A stretch of DNA of 17,106 bases, taken from NCBI GenBank assembly GCA_002296055.1, contig DBHE01000105.1:1-17106 (forward strand), written 5' to 3'. The position numbers were made by a program, and so were the translations under genes. The notes beneath the pieces were generated by a model. That model made no database searches, was not told where the DNA came from, and saw only the letters and a program-made list of their open reading frames with translations. Below, piece after piece: positions 1 to 7,174 of the stretch. Each line of letters starts with the position of its first letter. The stretch's first letter is position 1. Source of the DNA: Pseudomonadaceae bacterium UBA836. Lineage in GTDB: Bacteria; Pseudomonadota; Gammaproteobacteria; Pseudomonadales; Pseudomonadaceae.

Positions 1-182
1 ACCACCTGAAAATGCGCGACCTTGTCATCAATTATGTGACCGCGTGTTTCCTTGACTTCAAACCACTCCATGTAGCGAACGGTCTTGCCACACTCGGCAA
101 TTGCCACGCGAATCGCGTCATCCGTGCTTTCGGTGGATGAGCCGACAACCTCGACCTTCTTATAGACGTGGTGACTGGACAT
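1..182 (-). CDS. Dodecin family flavin-binding protein (3'-truncated by window edge)
   Basis: The first 60 residues are present and the C-terminus runs off the left edge; dodecins are usually about 70 residues, so roughly ten are missing. The protein opens MSSHHVYKKVEVVGSS and continues with STDDAIRVAIAECGKT and the YMEWFEVKETRGH segment. This is the dodecin beta-alpha-beta-beta pattern, and the tryptophan in MEWFEV is the residue that stacks on the flavin ring. Dodecins form hollow dodecamers in the cytosol that sequester riboflavin, FMN or FAD and buffer free flavin. The ATG at 180–182 is preceded by a good AAGGAGA ribosome binding site (complement of about 189–196). The gene is divergent from the iron-linked operon and shares its upstream region. 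I see no enzyme motif; a storage role is known for the family, not shown here. Confidence 0.88.
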   Translation of the reverse strand, partial: MSSHHVYKKVEVVGSSTESTDDAIRVAIAECGKTVRYMEWFEVKETRGHIIDDKVAHFQV

Positions 183-253
183 CTCAGGTCTCCTTTTATT
201 CTTGTCTGGAGCCCTGAGTATGGCAAAGACCCCGCAGACTGCTCGGCGCTTGA

Positions 254-281
254 TTGCAATATATGAGCAGGAGCATATAAT
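254..281 (+). promoter_or_regulatory. Sigma70-type promoter of the imelysin operon
   Basis: A perfect TATAAT -10 hexamer lies at 276–281. A TTGCAA -35 candidate at 254–259 gives a 16-bp spacer; an overlapping TTGATT at 250–255 gives 20 bp and is less likely. Transcription would start near 288, directly at the Fur-box-like sequence that follows, about 50 nt before the ATG at 338. Confidence 0.6.
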
Positions 282-288
282 CTCGAAT

Positions 289-307
289 GCTAATCACTAT
301 CATTAGT
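289..307 (+). promoter_or_regulatory. Fur-box-like operator
   Basis: GCTAATCACTATCATTAGT matches the 19-bp consensus GATAATGATAATCATTATC at 13 of 19 positions by my hand alignment, and it is nearly palindromic (CTAAT...ATTAG). It covers the expected transcription start, a position where Fur–Fe(II) would block RNA polymerase. A second near-palindrome, GTTGATAATTCAAC at 306–319, abuts it and may extend the operator. Iron repression of the operon is inferred from this site and from the imelysin family. Confidence 0.6.
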
Positions 308-337
308 TGATAATTCAACGCCAACAGGGAGTTATAC

Positions 338-1702
338 ATGGCTGCGCGTTTTCCTTTGCAGGCGCTTGCGCTGGCAATTTCCACCTCATTCCTGCTCACT
401 GCCTGCTCTGAAGGTGAGGAGCCCAAAGCCCCCGAGTCGACCGCTCCGGCAGCCGAAGCTGCGCCCGCTGCGCAGGCTCCTGCCGAGGCACCAGCTCAAG
501 CTGCCGGCGTTGCGCCTGAAGCCGTGGTTGCTCACTACAGCGATCTGGCCTTAGCGGTATACGAAGATGCGCTGAGCACGGCCAAGGCGCTGAATGACGC
601 GACCGATGCGCTTATCGCCAACCCCAGCGAAGAAACCCTGGCGGCCGCCAAGGATGCCTGGCTGCAAGCTCGCGTCCCCTATCAGCAGTCTGAGGTATTC
701 CGCTTTGGTAACGCCGTCGTTGACGACTGGGAAGGTCAGCTGAACGCATGGCCGCTGGACGAAGGGTTGATCGACTACGTCAAGACTGATGACTATCAGC
801 ATGCTCTGGGTAACGACGGCGCCAACGCCAATATCATTGCCAACACCGAGCTGACCGTTGGCGGCGAAACCATGGATCTGAGCGAACTGACCCCTGAGCT
901 GCTGGCCAGCCTGAACGAAGTGGGTGGCTCGGAAGCCAACGTCGCAACGGGCTACCACGCCGTTGAGTTTCTGCTGTGGGGCCAGGACCTGCACGGTTTT
1001 GAAGCCGGCGCCGGTGAGCGCAAGGCTACCGACTACGCCGCGGGCGACGCCTGCACCAATGGTAACTGCGAGCGCCGTGGCGCCTACCTGGACGCCGTCA
1101 CCGACCTGCTGGTCAATGACCTGCAGTGGATGGTCGAGCAGTGGAAGCCGGGCGTCGAGGGCAACTATCGCGCCGAGCTGACTGCTCAGGCACCCTCTGC
1201 TGTCTATCAGAAGATGCTCTTTGGCATGGGCTCCCTGTCCCTGGGTGAGCTGGCTGGCGAGCGTATGAAGGTTGCACTTGAGGCCAACTCCTACGAGGAC
1301 GAGCACGACTGCTTCAGCGACAACACCCATAACTCGCACTACTACAACGCGCTGGGTATCCAGAATGTTTACACCGGCTCCTACAAGCGTGTAGACGGCA
1401 CCGAGCTGAGCGGCGCTTCATTGTCTGACCTGGTTGCCGATGCCAAGCCGGAGCTGAACGAGGCCCTGTCTGCTCAGCTGGAGGCTAGCGTTGCGGCACT
1501 CGGTCACATGAAACAGACCGCCGAGAAAGCAGAAAACCCGGTGACCTTTGATATGATGATTGCCCCCGACAACACCGAGGGTGCCGAGATCATCAACAAC
1601 GCCATCGCGGCGCTGGTTGAACAGACCGGCTCTATCGAGCAGGTTGCTGCTGTGGTGGGTGTCGAGTCCCTTGAACCGGACGATGCTGGTCATCAGTTCT
1701 GA
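338..1702 (+). CDS. icmP: Imelysin family lipoprotein (IcmP/IrpA-like, M75 family)
   Basis: 454 residues. A lipoprotein signal ends in the lipobox LTAC with Cys23 as the lipidated residue. An Ala/Pro/Glu-rich linker (about 24–60) leads to the imelysin fold. The family metal motif GxHxxE is present as GYHAVE at 205–210, followed by FLLWGQD. A CTNGNC pair (239–244) and the DCFSDNTHNSHYYN segment (about 324–337) match IrpA-type members. P. aeruginosa IcmP was described as an insulin-cleaving outer-membrane metalloprotein; cyanobacterial IrpA is iron-regulated; EfeO/EfeM relatives bind iron. Peptidase activity of the family is not firmly established, so a periplasmic iron-binding role is at least as likely. 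It is the first gene of a four-gene operon behind a Fur-type promoter. The symbol is used by analogy with PA4370; orthology is inferred from gene order and motif content. Confidence 0.85.
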   Translation: MAARFPLQALALAISTSFLLTACSEGEEPKAPESTAPAAEAAPAAQAPAEAPAQAAGVAPEAVVAHYSDLALAVYEDALSTAKALNDATDALIANPSEETLAAAKDAWLQARVPYQQSEVFRFGNAVVDDWEGQLNAWPLDEGLIDYVKTDDYQHALGNDGANANIIANTELTVGGETMDLSELTPELLASLNEVGGSEANVATGYHAVEFLLWGQDLHGFEAGAGERKATDYAAGDACTNGNCERRGAYLDAVTDLLVNDLQWMVEQWKPGVEGNYRAELTAQAPSAVYQKMLFGMGSLSLGELAGERMKVALEANSYEDEHDCFSDNTHNSHYYNALGIQNVYTGSYKRVDGTELSGASLSDLVADAKPELNEALSAQLEASVAALGHMKQTAEKAENPVTFDMMIAPDNTEGAEIINNAIAALVEQTGSIEQVAAVVGVESLEPDDAGHQF

Positions 1703-1721
1703 TTTAGCGGCTTGAACCAAG

Positions 1722-1757
1722 GCGGCGGACAGGGCAATGGCCCTGTCCGCCGCTTTC
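1722..1757 (+). terminator. Strong intercistronic hairpin (attenuator or terminator)
   Basis: A perfect 14-bp GC-rich stem (left arm 1722–1735, right arm 1740–1753) closes on the tetraloop AATG and is followed by TTTCGTT. The T-tract is short, so termination may be only partial. It begins 20 bp after the imelysin stop and ends 57 bp before the next ATG. It probably lowers expression of the three downstream genes relative to the lipoprotein, or stabilises the upstream mRNA. Confidence 0.65.
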
Positions 1758-1813
1758 GTTGAGCAGGATTGATCTTCGCTGGTACCAGTACCGCGCACAG
1801 TGATACAGGCTTT

Positions 1814-3229
1814 ATGCTCTACAACAAATTCAGTGTTTCGACCGCTTCGCTCGCGGTCCTGTTTACCTCCGCTTTCTGCCACGCCGCAGAGACTTCTTAT
1901 CCTCTGCAGGACACTCCGCTGACCGGCGGTGCCGGTAGCGTTGAGCAGCACGATCACAATGCCTACTCGCTGCCACAGGGTAATCTACCGATGACCCGTC
2001 GACTGGACTTCAGCGTCGGCAACAGTTTTTTTCGTAACCCCTGGGTTGTTGCACCCTCCAGCACCGATGCCCGTGACGGCCTGGGCCCGCTGTTCAACAC
2101 CAACTCGTGCCAGGGCTGCCACCTGAAGGACGGCCGCGGTCACGCCCCTGCCTCTATCGATACGCCCTCGGTTTCACTGTTCCTGCGGTTGTCCGTGCCG
2201 GCAGACCCGGAACGTGATGCGGACTTTTTGCGCGAGCATGGACTGGTACCTGCGCCGGTCTATGGCGGACAGCTGCAAACCTCGGCCATCCCCGGTATGA
2301 AGCCCGAGGCCGACATGATCGTTGAGTGGGAAGCCATCACTCAGACCCTGGGAGATGGCACCGAGGTGGTCATGCGCAAGCCTGTCTACCGCATTGAAAA
2401 CCCCAACTACGGCCCGCTGCCGGACGACCTGCTGACCTCGCCGCGCGTAGCGCCACCGATGATCGGCCTGGGTCTGCTTGAGGCGATTCCGGAAGATGTG
2501 CTGCTCGCGGCTGCTGACCCCGATGATGCAAATGGCGACGGCATTTCCGGGCGTGCCAACCAGGTCTGGGATCGGGTGGCAGAGAAGACCGTACTTGGCC
2601 GTTTCGGCTGGAAGGCCGGACAGCCTAACGTGCTGCAACAAAGTATGGATGCGTTTGCCGGCGACATGGGGCTGACCTCCAACATCGCACTGTCGACTGA
2701 CTGTACCCCGCAGCAGCAGTGTGAGCGTTTTCCGAACGGCGGCGTGCCGGAAGTCAGCGACAAGGTTGCCGGCTTTATCGAGTTTTACGCCACCAGCTTG
2801 GCAGTGCCCACGCGCCGCGATATGGATAACCCCGAGGTACAGCGCGGCGCCGAACTGTTTAATCAGATTGGCTGCGCTGCTTGCCACACACCGACCTACA
2901 CCACCGGCCAGCACGAACGCGCTGACCTGAACGAGCAGGTCATCTGGCCTTACACTGATCTACTGCTGCACGACATGGGCTCAGGCCTGGCGGATGGACG
3001 CGATGAGTTTCTGGCCGACGGTACCGAGTGGCGCACGCCGCCGCTGTGGGGGCTGGGCCTGACCAAAACAGTCAACCCGCTGGCTGGTTTCCTGCATGAC
3101 GGCCGCGCCGAAACCGTAGAGCACGCCATTTTGTGGCACGACGGCGAAGCCCGTGCATCGGCTGATGAATATCGTCTGCTGCCAGCCAACGAGCGCGAAG
3201 CACTGCTGCGCTTCCTCAACTCTCTCTAA
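1814..3229 (+). CDS. Periplasmic dihaem c-type oxidoreductase (COG3488/DUF1111 'thiol oxidoreductase')
   Basis: 471 residues from the ATG at 1814. The reading frame is open from a TTG at 1769, but the ATG gives a clean Sec signal peptide (hydrophobic 9–19, likely cleavage after CHA) and the TTG has no properly spaced ribosome site. Two c-type haem motifs are visible: CQGCH at 99–103 and CAACH at 354–358. Between them is DANGDGISGR (238–247), a likely Ca2+-binding loop as in haem peroxidases, and a C297/C303 pair. Conserved LLHDMG, WRTPPLWG and FLHDGRAETVEHAILWHDGE segments close the protein. The family resembles MauG/cytochrome c peroxidases and is often found beside imelysins. Its substrate is unknown; redox cycling of iron delivered by the imelysins is an inference. 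Cytochrome c maturation in the periplasm is required. Confidence 0.87.
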   Translation: MLYNKFSVSTASLAVLFTSAFCHAAETSYPLQDTPLTGGAGSVEQHDHNAYSLPQGNLPMTRRLDFSVGNSFFRNPWVVAPSSTDARDGLGPLFNTNSCQGCHLKDGRGHAPASIDTPSVSLFLRLSVPADPERDADFLREHGLVPAPVYGGQLQTSAIPGMKPEADMIVEWEAITQTLGDGTEVVMRKPVYRIENPNYGPLPDDLLTSPRVAPPMIGLGLLEAIPEDVLLAAADPDDANGDGISGRANQVWDRVAEKTVLGRFGWKAGQPNVLQQSMDAFAGDMGLTSNIALSTDCTPQQQCERFPNGGVPEVSDKVAGFIEFYATSLAVPTRRDMDNPEVQRGAELFNQIGCAACHTPTYTTGQHERADLNEQVIWPYTDLLLHDMGSGLADGRDEFLADGTEWRTPPLWGLGLTKTVNPLAGFLHDGRAETVEHAILWHDGEARASADEYRLLPANEREALLRFLNSL

Positions 3230-3246
3230 CCGGGATAATCGTTCAC

Positions 3247-4281
3247 ATGAAGGCGACAACCACCCTGCTCCGCCTGCCGCTGGCGGCGGCACTGACGCTG
3301 GGCCTTAGCGCCCAAGCCCTGGCGGAAACACCGCGCGCTGCCTGGCATGCCCAGATTGGCCACGGCTACGAACAACTGGCCAGCAACACCGCATCGTTTG
3401 AGCAACTGACGACTGAGTACTGCGCTGAACCGACCGACGCGGGACTGTTGGCGGTACAAGAGCAGTGGCTGGCGGCGTTCAGCAGCTGGCAGGCCGTCCG
3501 CTTTGTCGATTTTGGCCCGATTGAGCAAAACACCCGCGCATGGAAGTTTCAGTTCTGGCCCGACCCGAAAAACCTGACCGCCGCCAAGGCCCGCTACTGG
3601 CTGGGTGGCGACAAGGCCATTGATGTTGATGCCTTGTCCCGTGACAGCGTGGCCATCCAGGGTTTTCCCGCAGCGGAGTATCTGCTGTTTGACCCGCAGA
3701 TCACCGACGGCGAGCGCGCCCTCCCGGCCGAACGCACCTGTACCCTGCTGACCGCTATTAGCGGCAACCTGAAGCAGAATGCCGCAGGGCTGAATGCAGA
3801 TTGGGGCCAGCTGCGATCGCGTTACCTGGAAGTGGCTGACTACAACAACGGCACCCTGACCTCCGCCATGCATGCACTGGAGATCATGGCCGATTGGCGC
3901 CTGGCCGCGCCGTTGGGCGTGCGCGGCACCGGCAAGCCAAACCCATACCTGGCAGATGCCTGGCGCAGCGAGCAGTCACTGGTGACCCTGCGGGCCTCAT
4001 TGCAGGGCATGGCGGATTACTTCGTGCCGGGCCTTAATCTGCTGATGGCTGAGAACGATGCACCTGAGCTGGCCGAACAGTTCAGCAGCCAGCTAAACAA
4101 AACCCTCGCGCACTTCGACAGTCTGCCAGCCGATATCACCCCCCTGCTGGAAACCGAAGAAGGCATCGCCAGTCTGACGGCGCTGTTGGAAGATGTCCGG
4201 GCGACTGGCGCGGTGCTGACAGGCCCCATTTCCAGCAAACTGGCCATTGTTCGCGGCTTCAACTCCAGTGATGGAGATTGA
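3247..4281 (+). CDS. Second imelysin family periplasmic protein
   Basis: 344 residues with a Sec signal peptide (1–26, cleavage after ALA) and no lipobox, so it is probably soluble in the periplasm. The imelysin fold is recognisable from WLAAFSSWQAVRFVDFGPIE (about 74–93), FQFWPDPKN (101–109), GFPAAEYLLFD (139–149) and TLTSAMHALEIMADWR. The position of the family GxHxxE motif reads GFPAAE: the histidine is replaced by proline while the glutamate remains. Cys59 and Cys165 could form a disulphide. The gene starts 17 bp after the dihaem protein, so the two are almost certainly co-transcribed. It corresponds in order to PA4372 of P. aeruginosa as I recall that locus. It may bind a different ligand or act as a partner of the first imelysin; the function is not known. 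Confidence 0.83.
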   Translation: MKATTTLLRLPLAAALTLGLSAQALAETPRAAWHAQIGHGYEQLASNTASFEQLTTEYCAEPTDAGLLAVQEQWLAAFSSWQAVRFVDFGPIEQNTRAWKFQFWPDPKNLTAAKARYWLGGDKAIDVDALSRDSVAIQGFPAAEYLLFDPQITDGERALPAERTCTLLTAISGNLKQNAAGLNADWGQLRSRYLEVADYNNGTLTSAMHALEIMADWRLAAPLGVRGTGKPNPYLADAWRSEQSLVTLRASLQGMADYFVPGLNLLMAENDAPELAEQFSSQLNKTLAHFDSLPADITPLLETEEGIASLTALLEDVRATGAVLTGPISSKLAIVRGFNSSDGD

Positions 4282-4284
4282 TTG

Positions 4285-5406
4285 ATGCTCAATCGTCGCG
4301 GGTTTATCAAGGCGTCGTTCGCGGGCGCTTCGGTCACAGCGGTAGCCGCCTGCAGTAACCGCCTGCTCACGCCCGCCGCACCCGCACTGGAGCTGGTCAG
4401 CGCGGTAGACGACGCCAACGGTCAGCACTACATCAGTGGTGTGGACAGCAGCGGTCAGAAGCGCTTTCAGATTCCGGTCGCTGAGCGTTGCCATGGCGGT
4501 TGCCCGCAGCCACATGGTGATCATGTCGTCGTGTTCGCGCGTCGGCCCGGGCGGCAGATGCACGTGATCAATACCCGCAGCGGGCAGCTGGAGCGCAGCG
4601 TGCATGCCGGTGACGGCTACCACTACTACGGTCACGGTGTTTATAGCCCCGATGCACGCTTGCTGTACGTGACCATGAACAACTACCAGACCTCAGCCGG
4701 ACTGGTGCGGGTATACGACGCCTTTGACGGTTACCGTCAGGTGGCTGACTTCGATCTGGCTGGCATAGGCCCGCATGAGCTGCGGCTGCATCCGGACGGC
4801 AACACGTTGGTCGTGGCGCTCGGCGGTATTGAGACACACCCTGACTACGACCGTATCAAGCTCAACCTGGATCGTATGGAACCGGCGCTGATTCTGATGG
4901 ATCGGCATAGCGGAGAGATCACTGCGCGTTACTCGCCTTCTCACCCCCAGCTAAGTTGTCGTCATTTGGATGTCAGCCCGGATGGCGTGGTTATCGCGGG
5001 CTATCAATACGAGGGCCCGGAGTGGGAAACGCCACCCTTGATCGCCAGGCTGGACACCGCGACCGGCGAGTTCTCAGAGCCAGAGTTACCGCTGGACGAG
5101 CTGGCGGGCCTGCGTAATTACACCGCCAGCATCGCCATCAGCCGTCATAGCCCGCTGGCCGTCATCACTGCTCCACTGGGCAACAGGGCGATTATCATCA
5201 ACTATCGCACTGGCGAGCTGGTACAGCGTATTGCGGTCAAGGATGTGGCCGGTGCCCTGCCCTACGGTGAGCGCGGTTTTGTGGTGACCTCAGGGTTAGG
5301 TGGGGTGTTCTTGCTATCTGCCGATAGCGACCAAGCTGTGCCGCATGGCAGTTATCCGGTGCGCTGGGATAACCACCTGACGCCCGGTCAGTTTGTTGTA
5401 GCCTGA
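4285..5406 (+). CDS. DUF1513 beta-propeller protein, Tat-exported, possible lipoprotein
   Basis: 373 residues. The N-terminus carries a twin-arginine motif, NRRGFIKASFAGAS, followed by a short hydrophobic stretch ending VAAC, a plausible lipobox with Cys23; if processed, this would be a Tat-secreted lipoprotein. The body shows repeated beta-propeller-like blades such as HGVYSPDARLLYVTMN, HELRLHPDGNTLVVALGG and RHLDVSPDGVVIAG. Histidine-rich spots (CHGGCPQPHGDHV, YHYYGHG) could bind metal or haem. The ATG at 4285 is preceded by TGGAG at 4272–4276, and the start is 3 bp after the previous stop, implying translational coupling. A TTG at 4282 in the same frame is not needed. DUF1513 has no assigned function, but it recurs with imelysin and dihaem oxidoreductase genes, so it is likely a component of the same periplasmic system. 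Confidence 0.85.
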   Translation: MLNRRGFIKASFAGASVTAVAACSNRLLTPAAPALELVSAVDDANGQHYISGVDSSGQKRFQIPVAERCHGGCPQPHGDHVVVFARRPGRQMHVINTRSGQLERSVHAGDGYHYYGHGVYSPDARLLYVTMNNYQTSAGLVRVYDAFDGYRQVADFDLAGIGPHELRLHPDGNTLVVALGGIETHPDYDRIKLNLDRMEPALILMDRHSGEITARYSPSHPQLSCRHLDVSPDGVVIAGYQYEGPEWETPPLIARLDTATGEFSEPELPLDELAGLRNYTASIAISRHSPLAVITAPLGNRAIIINYRTGELVQRIAVKDVAGALPYGERGFVVTSGLGGVFLLSADSDQAVPHGSYPVRWDNHLTPGQFVVA

Positions 5407-5411
5407 GCGCA

Positions 5412-5438
5412 GTCGTCAGCCTCTTAGAGGCTGGCGAC
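5412..5438. terminator. Hairpin between convergent DUF1513 and PilZ genes
   Basis: A 12-bp stem with one T·G pair closes on the loop TTA (GTCGTCAGCCTC / GAGGCTGGCGAC). It spans the stop codon of the leftward PilZ gene and lies just after the operon stop at 5406. There is no clear T-tract on either strand, so it is a candidate bidirectional terminator only. Confidence 0.4.
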
Positions 5439-5756
5439 CATCTTCTCGATGCATTGACGAGAGGCTTCTGGCAGGTTGGTGAAATGCATCCCCGTCCAGT
5501 ATTGCTGACCATTCAGGCTTTGACGGTTCCACAGGGTCTCGGCATCCAGCAAAAATTCGTGCACGCCGTTCAGGCGCATTGGCAGGTTGACCTGTAGTGC
5601 GAAGCAACGAAACAGATCTACCGGCCGATCGCTTAGCAGCATGAGCCCTTCCACATGCAGATCCACCACGCGTCCGAGGTGATCTCCGGTATCCAGATCA
5701 AAGACTTCCAGGCTGTTGCTCACGTGATGTCGCTCCAATCGTCTGCGTTCTGTCAT
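5424..5756 (-). CDS. PilZ domain protein (putative c-di-GMP receptor)
   Basis: 110 residues, a single-domain PilZ protein. The N-terminal arginine cluster ERRRLERH (3–10) corresponds to the RxxxR loop that grips cyclic di-GMP. The second motif, normally (D/N)xSxxG, reads DLHVEG at 32–37: the Asp and Gly are present, but histidine replaces the serine. The WxGxxF-like ending WTGMHFTNL is typical of the PilZ barrel. No output domain is attached, so it would act through a protein partner. The ribosome binding site is weak (AACGAG). A diguanylate cyclase lies about 7.5 kb to the right, but no direct link can be claimed. c-di-GMP binding is plausible but not certain given the serine change. Confidence 0.78.
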   Translation of the reverse strand: MTERRRLERHHVSNSLEVFDLDTGDHLGRVVDLHVEGLMLLSDRPVDLFRCFALQVNLPMRLNGVHEFLLDAETLWNRQSLNGQQYWTGMHFTNLPEASRQCIEKMVASL

Positions 5757-6037
5757 GGCATGCTCGTTGTATCGGTAGGCGGCCTGAGGCTGTCACTGCA
5801 CCTGGGCTTAAGCTGAGTCGCGCGGTGGCGGCGCCACATCGTCAGCGCGTCCCTGGATATCAGTGTGCGCTATCTGAGTAGTGGCGAAAAGCTATGCTGT
5901 GCAGCATTTTGTATAACCAATCCACATTTTTTGCAGCACCCTGGTACTGACCGCAGGCCAAATGTGAACTGCTTCATCTGACCGCTGGTTCGGGGTATGG
6001 TGCTGTCATAACACGCTACCAACGAGGATGCCTGTCC
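5757..6037. other. Intergenic region between divergent PilZ and PCu(A)C genes
   Basis: About 280 bp with no supported gene. The only structure I see is ATGCTG-TG-CAGCAT at 5894–5907 followed by TTTT, which could be a small operator or weak hairpin. I found no recognisable CueR or CopR box by eye. Confidence 0.4.
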
Positions 6038-6520
6038 ATGCGTTTCAACAAGTTTTCACTGCTGCTGATTGGTTGCGCGCTGGCGCAGCTGGTTTCTGCC
6101 CACGAGTTTGAAGCAGGTGAACTGCACATCGATCACCCCTGGTCACGGGCGCTGCCGCCGGTAGCGCCAACCGGGGCCGCATACCTGAGCATCAGCAACC
6201 ATGGCGACAGCGCCGACACGCTCATGGGCGCCCGGACAGACATCGCAGGCAAAGTGGAAATTCACGAGCATGTACACGCCGATGGCGTGATGAAAATGCA
6301 ACGTGTTGATTCGCTGACCATCGAGCCGGGGGCGACCCTGACCTTTGCCCCAGGCAGCTACCATCTGATGCTGTTTCAGCTGAAGCAACCGCTGGCCGCA
6401 GGAGATAGCTACCCGATCACCCTGCAGTTTGCCAACGCCGGTGAGGTGGAGGTGCAGGTTAAGGTGCAATCTGACGATGAGCCGTCAGCGGCGGCAGGTA
6501 ACGCGCACCAGCATCACTGA
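6038..6520 (+). CDS. PCu(A)C periplasmic copper chaperone
   Basis: 160 residues with a Sec signal peptide (cleavage after VSA, mature start HEFEAGEL). The copper motif H-x10-M-x21-H-x-M is matched exactly by His76, Met87, His109 and Met111, which supply the Cu(I) site. The cupredoxin-like core is followed by an acidic, histidine-rich tail ending HQHH, which may add a Cu(II) site as in other PCu(A)C proteins. The family delivers copper to the CuA/CuB centres of cytochrome oxidases in the periplasm, often with a Sco partner; no Sco gene is in view. The start at 6038 is preceded by GAGG at 6024–6027; an ATG at 6028 is out of frame. The 3' end overlaps the convergent TRIC gene by 7 bp. Confidence 0.93.
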   Translation: MRFNKFSLLLIGCALAQLVSAHEFEAGELHIDHPWSRALPPVAPTGAAYLSISNHGDSADTLMGARTDIAGKVEIHEHVHADGVMKMQRVDSLTIEPGATLTFAPGSYHLMLFQLKQPLAAGDSYPITLQFANAGEVEVQVKVQSDDEPSAAAGNAHQHH

Positions 6521-7146
6521 GGCCGGTCACCACGGTCCAGCAGATGAAAACGCGGCAGGGCCAGATGCCAGCGAATGGCTGCTAAGCGAATAGCGAGCAC
6601 CACCGCCATGCAAAGCCCTGCTGTGATATCGTCCTGAACGGGAAGTTGGCTCAACCCCAGATAAGACAGCGAGCCGACAATGCAGGCAGTAGCGTAGATT
6701 TCCTTGTGAAAGATCAGCGGGATTTCATTGCAGATGATGTCGCGCATTACCCCGCCGGCAACCCCGGTCATCACGCCCATGATGACTGCTGCGCTGACCG
6801 GCACCTGATGAGCCAGTGCTACCTGGGTGCCTATCACCGTAAATACGGCCAGACCAAAGGCGTCGGCTACCAGCAGCCCGAGTTCGTTGATCGGCCGTGT
6901 CAAGCGTACCCAGCACACTGTCCCCAAAGCCGCCAGGGTGGCGACCAGAATGTACAGGTCATTGCCAATCCAGCTGACCGGATGGTTGCCAAGGATCACA
7001 TCTCGCAGGGTACCGCCACCCAATGCAGTGACGATGGCAATGACCAGTACGCCGAACAGGTCCATAGACTTGCGTCCAGCCATCAAGGCGCCGGTTATGG
7101 CGAATACGGCCACGCCAAACAGGTCAAACGCGTAGAACCAGCTCAT
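6514..7146 (-). CDS. TRIC/UPF0126 family inner-membrane channel (YadS/YicG-like)
   Basis: 210 residues, highly hydrophobic, with about seven membrane helices in two homologous halves. The duplicated signature is visible as GGGTLRDVILG (43–53) in the first half and GVAGGVMRDIICN (128–140) in the second, the latter followed by EIPLIFHKEIYA. Prokaryotic TRIC proteins form homotrimeric K+-type cation channels; the same Pfam family has also been called a glycine transporter, so the substrate is unsettled. The ATG at 7144–7146 has GGAGAG eight bases upstream. It starts 28 bp after the gor stop and is probably co-transcribed with it. The last codons overlap the convergent copper chaperone gene. Confidence 0.88.
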   Translation of the reverse strand: MSWFYAFDLFGVAVFAITGALMAGRKSMDLFGVLVIAIVTALGGGTLRDVILGNHPVSWIGNDLYILVATLAALGTVCWVRLTRPINELGLLVADAFGLAVFTVIGTQVALAHQVPVSAAVIMGVMTGVAGGVMRDIICNEIPLIFHKEIYATACIVGSLSYLGLSQLPVQDDITAGLCMAVVLAIRLAAIRWHLALPRFHLLDRGDRPQ

Positions 7147-7174
7147 GCCAGGGACTCTCCACGCCGGGCCGCGA

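Noticed and set aside
551..1339. 262-codon antisense frame in the imelysin gene, and similar ones at 2174–2914 and 3226–3873
   Set aside because: All lie opposite well-supported genes, have no ribosome sites or motifs, and follow from codon bias.
1769..1813. TTG start extending the dihaem oxidoreductase by 15 residues
   Set aside because: It would bury the signal peptide behind a polar stretch, and the purine-rich run touches the TTG directly.
5894..5910. ATGCTG-TG-CAGCAT palindrome as a copper-regulator box or terminator
   Set aside because: It does not resemble a known metal-regulator operator, and no gene ends just before it on the plus strand; it is too short to call.
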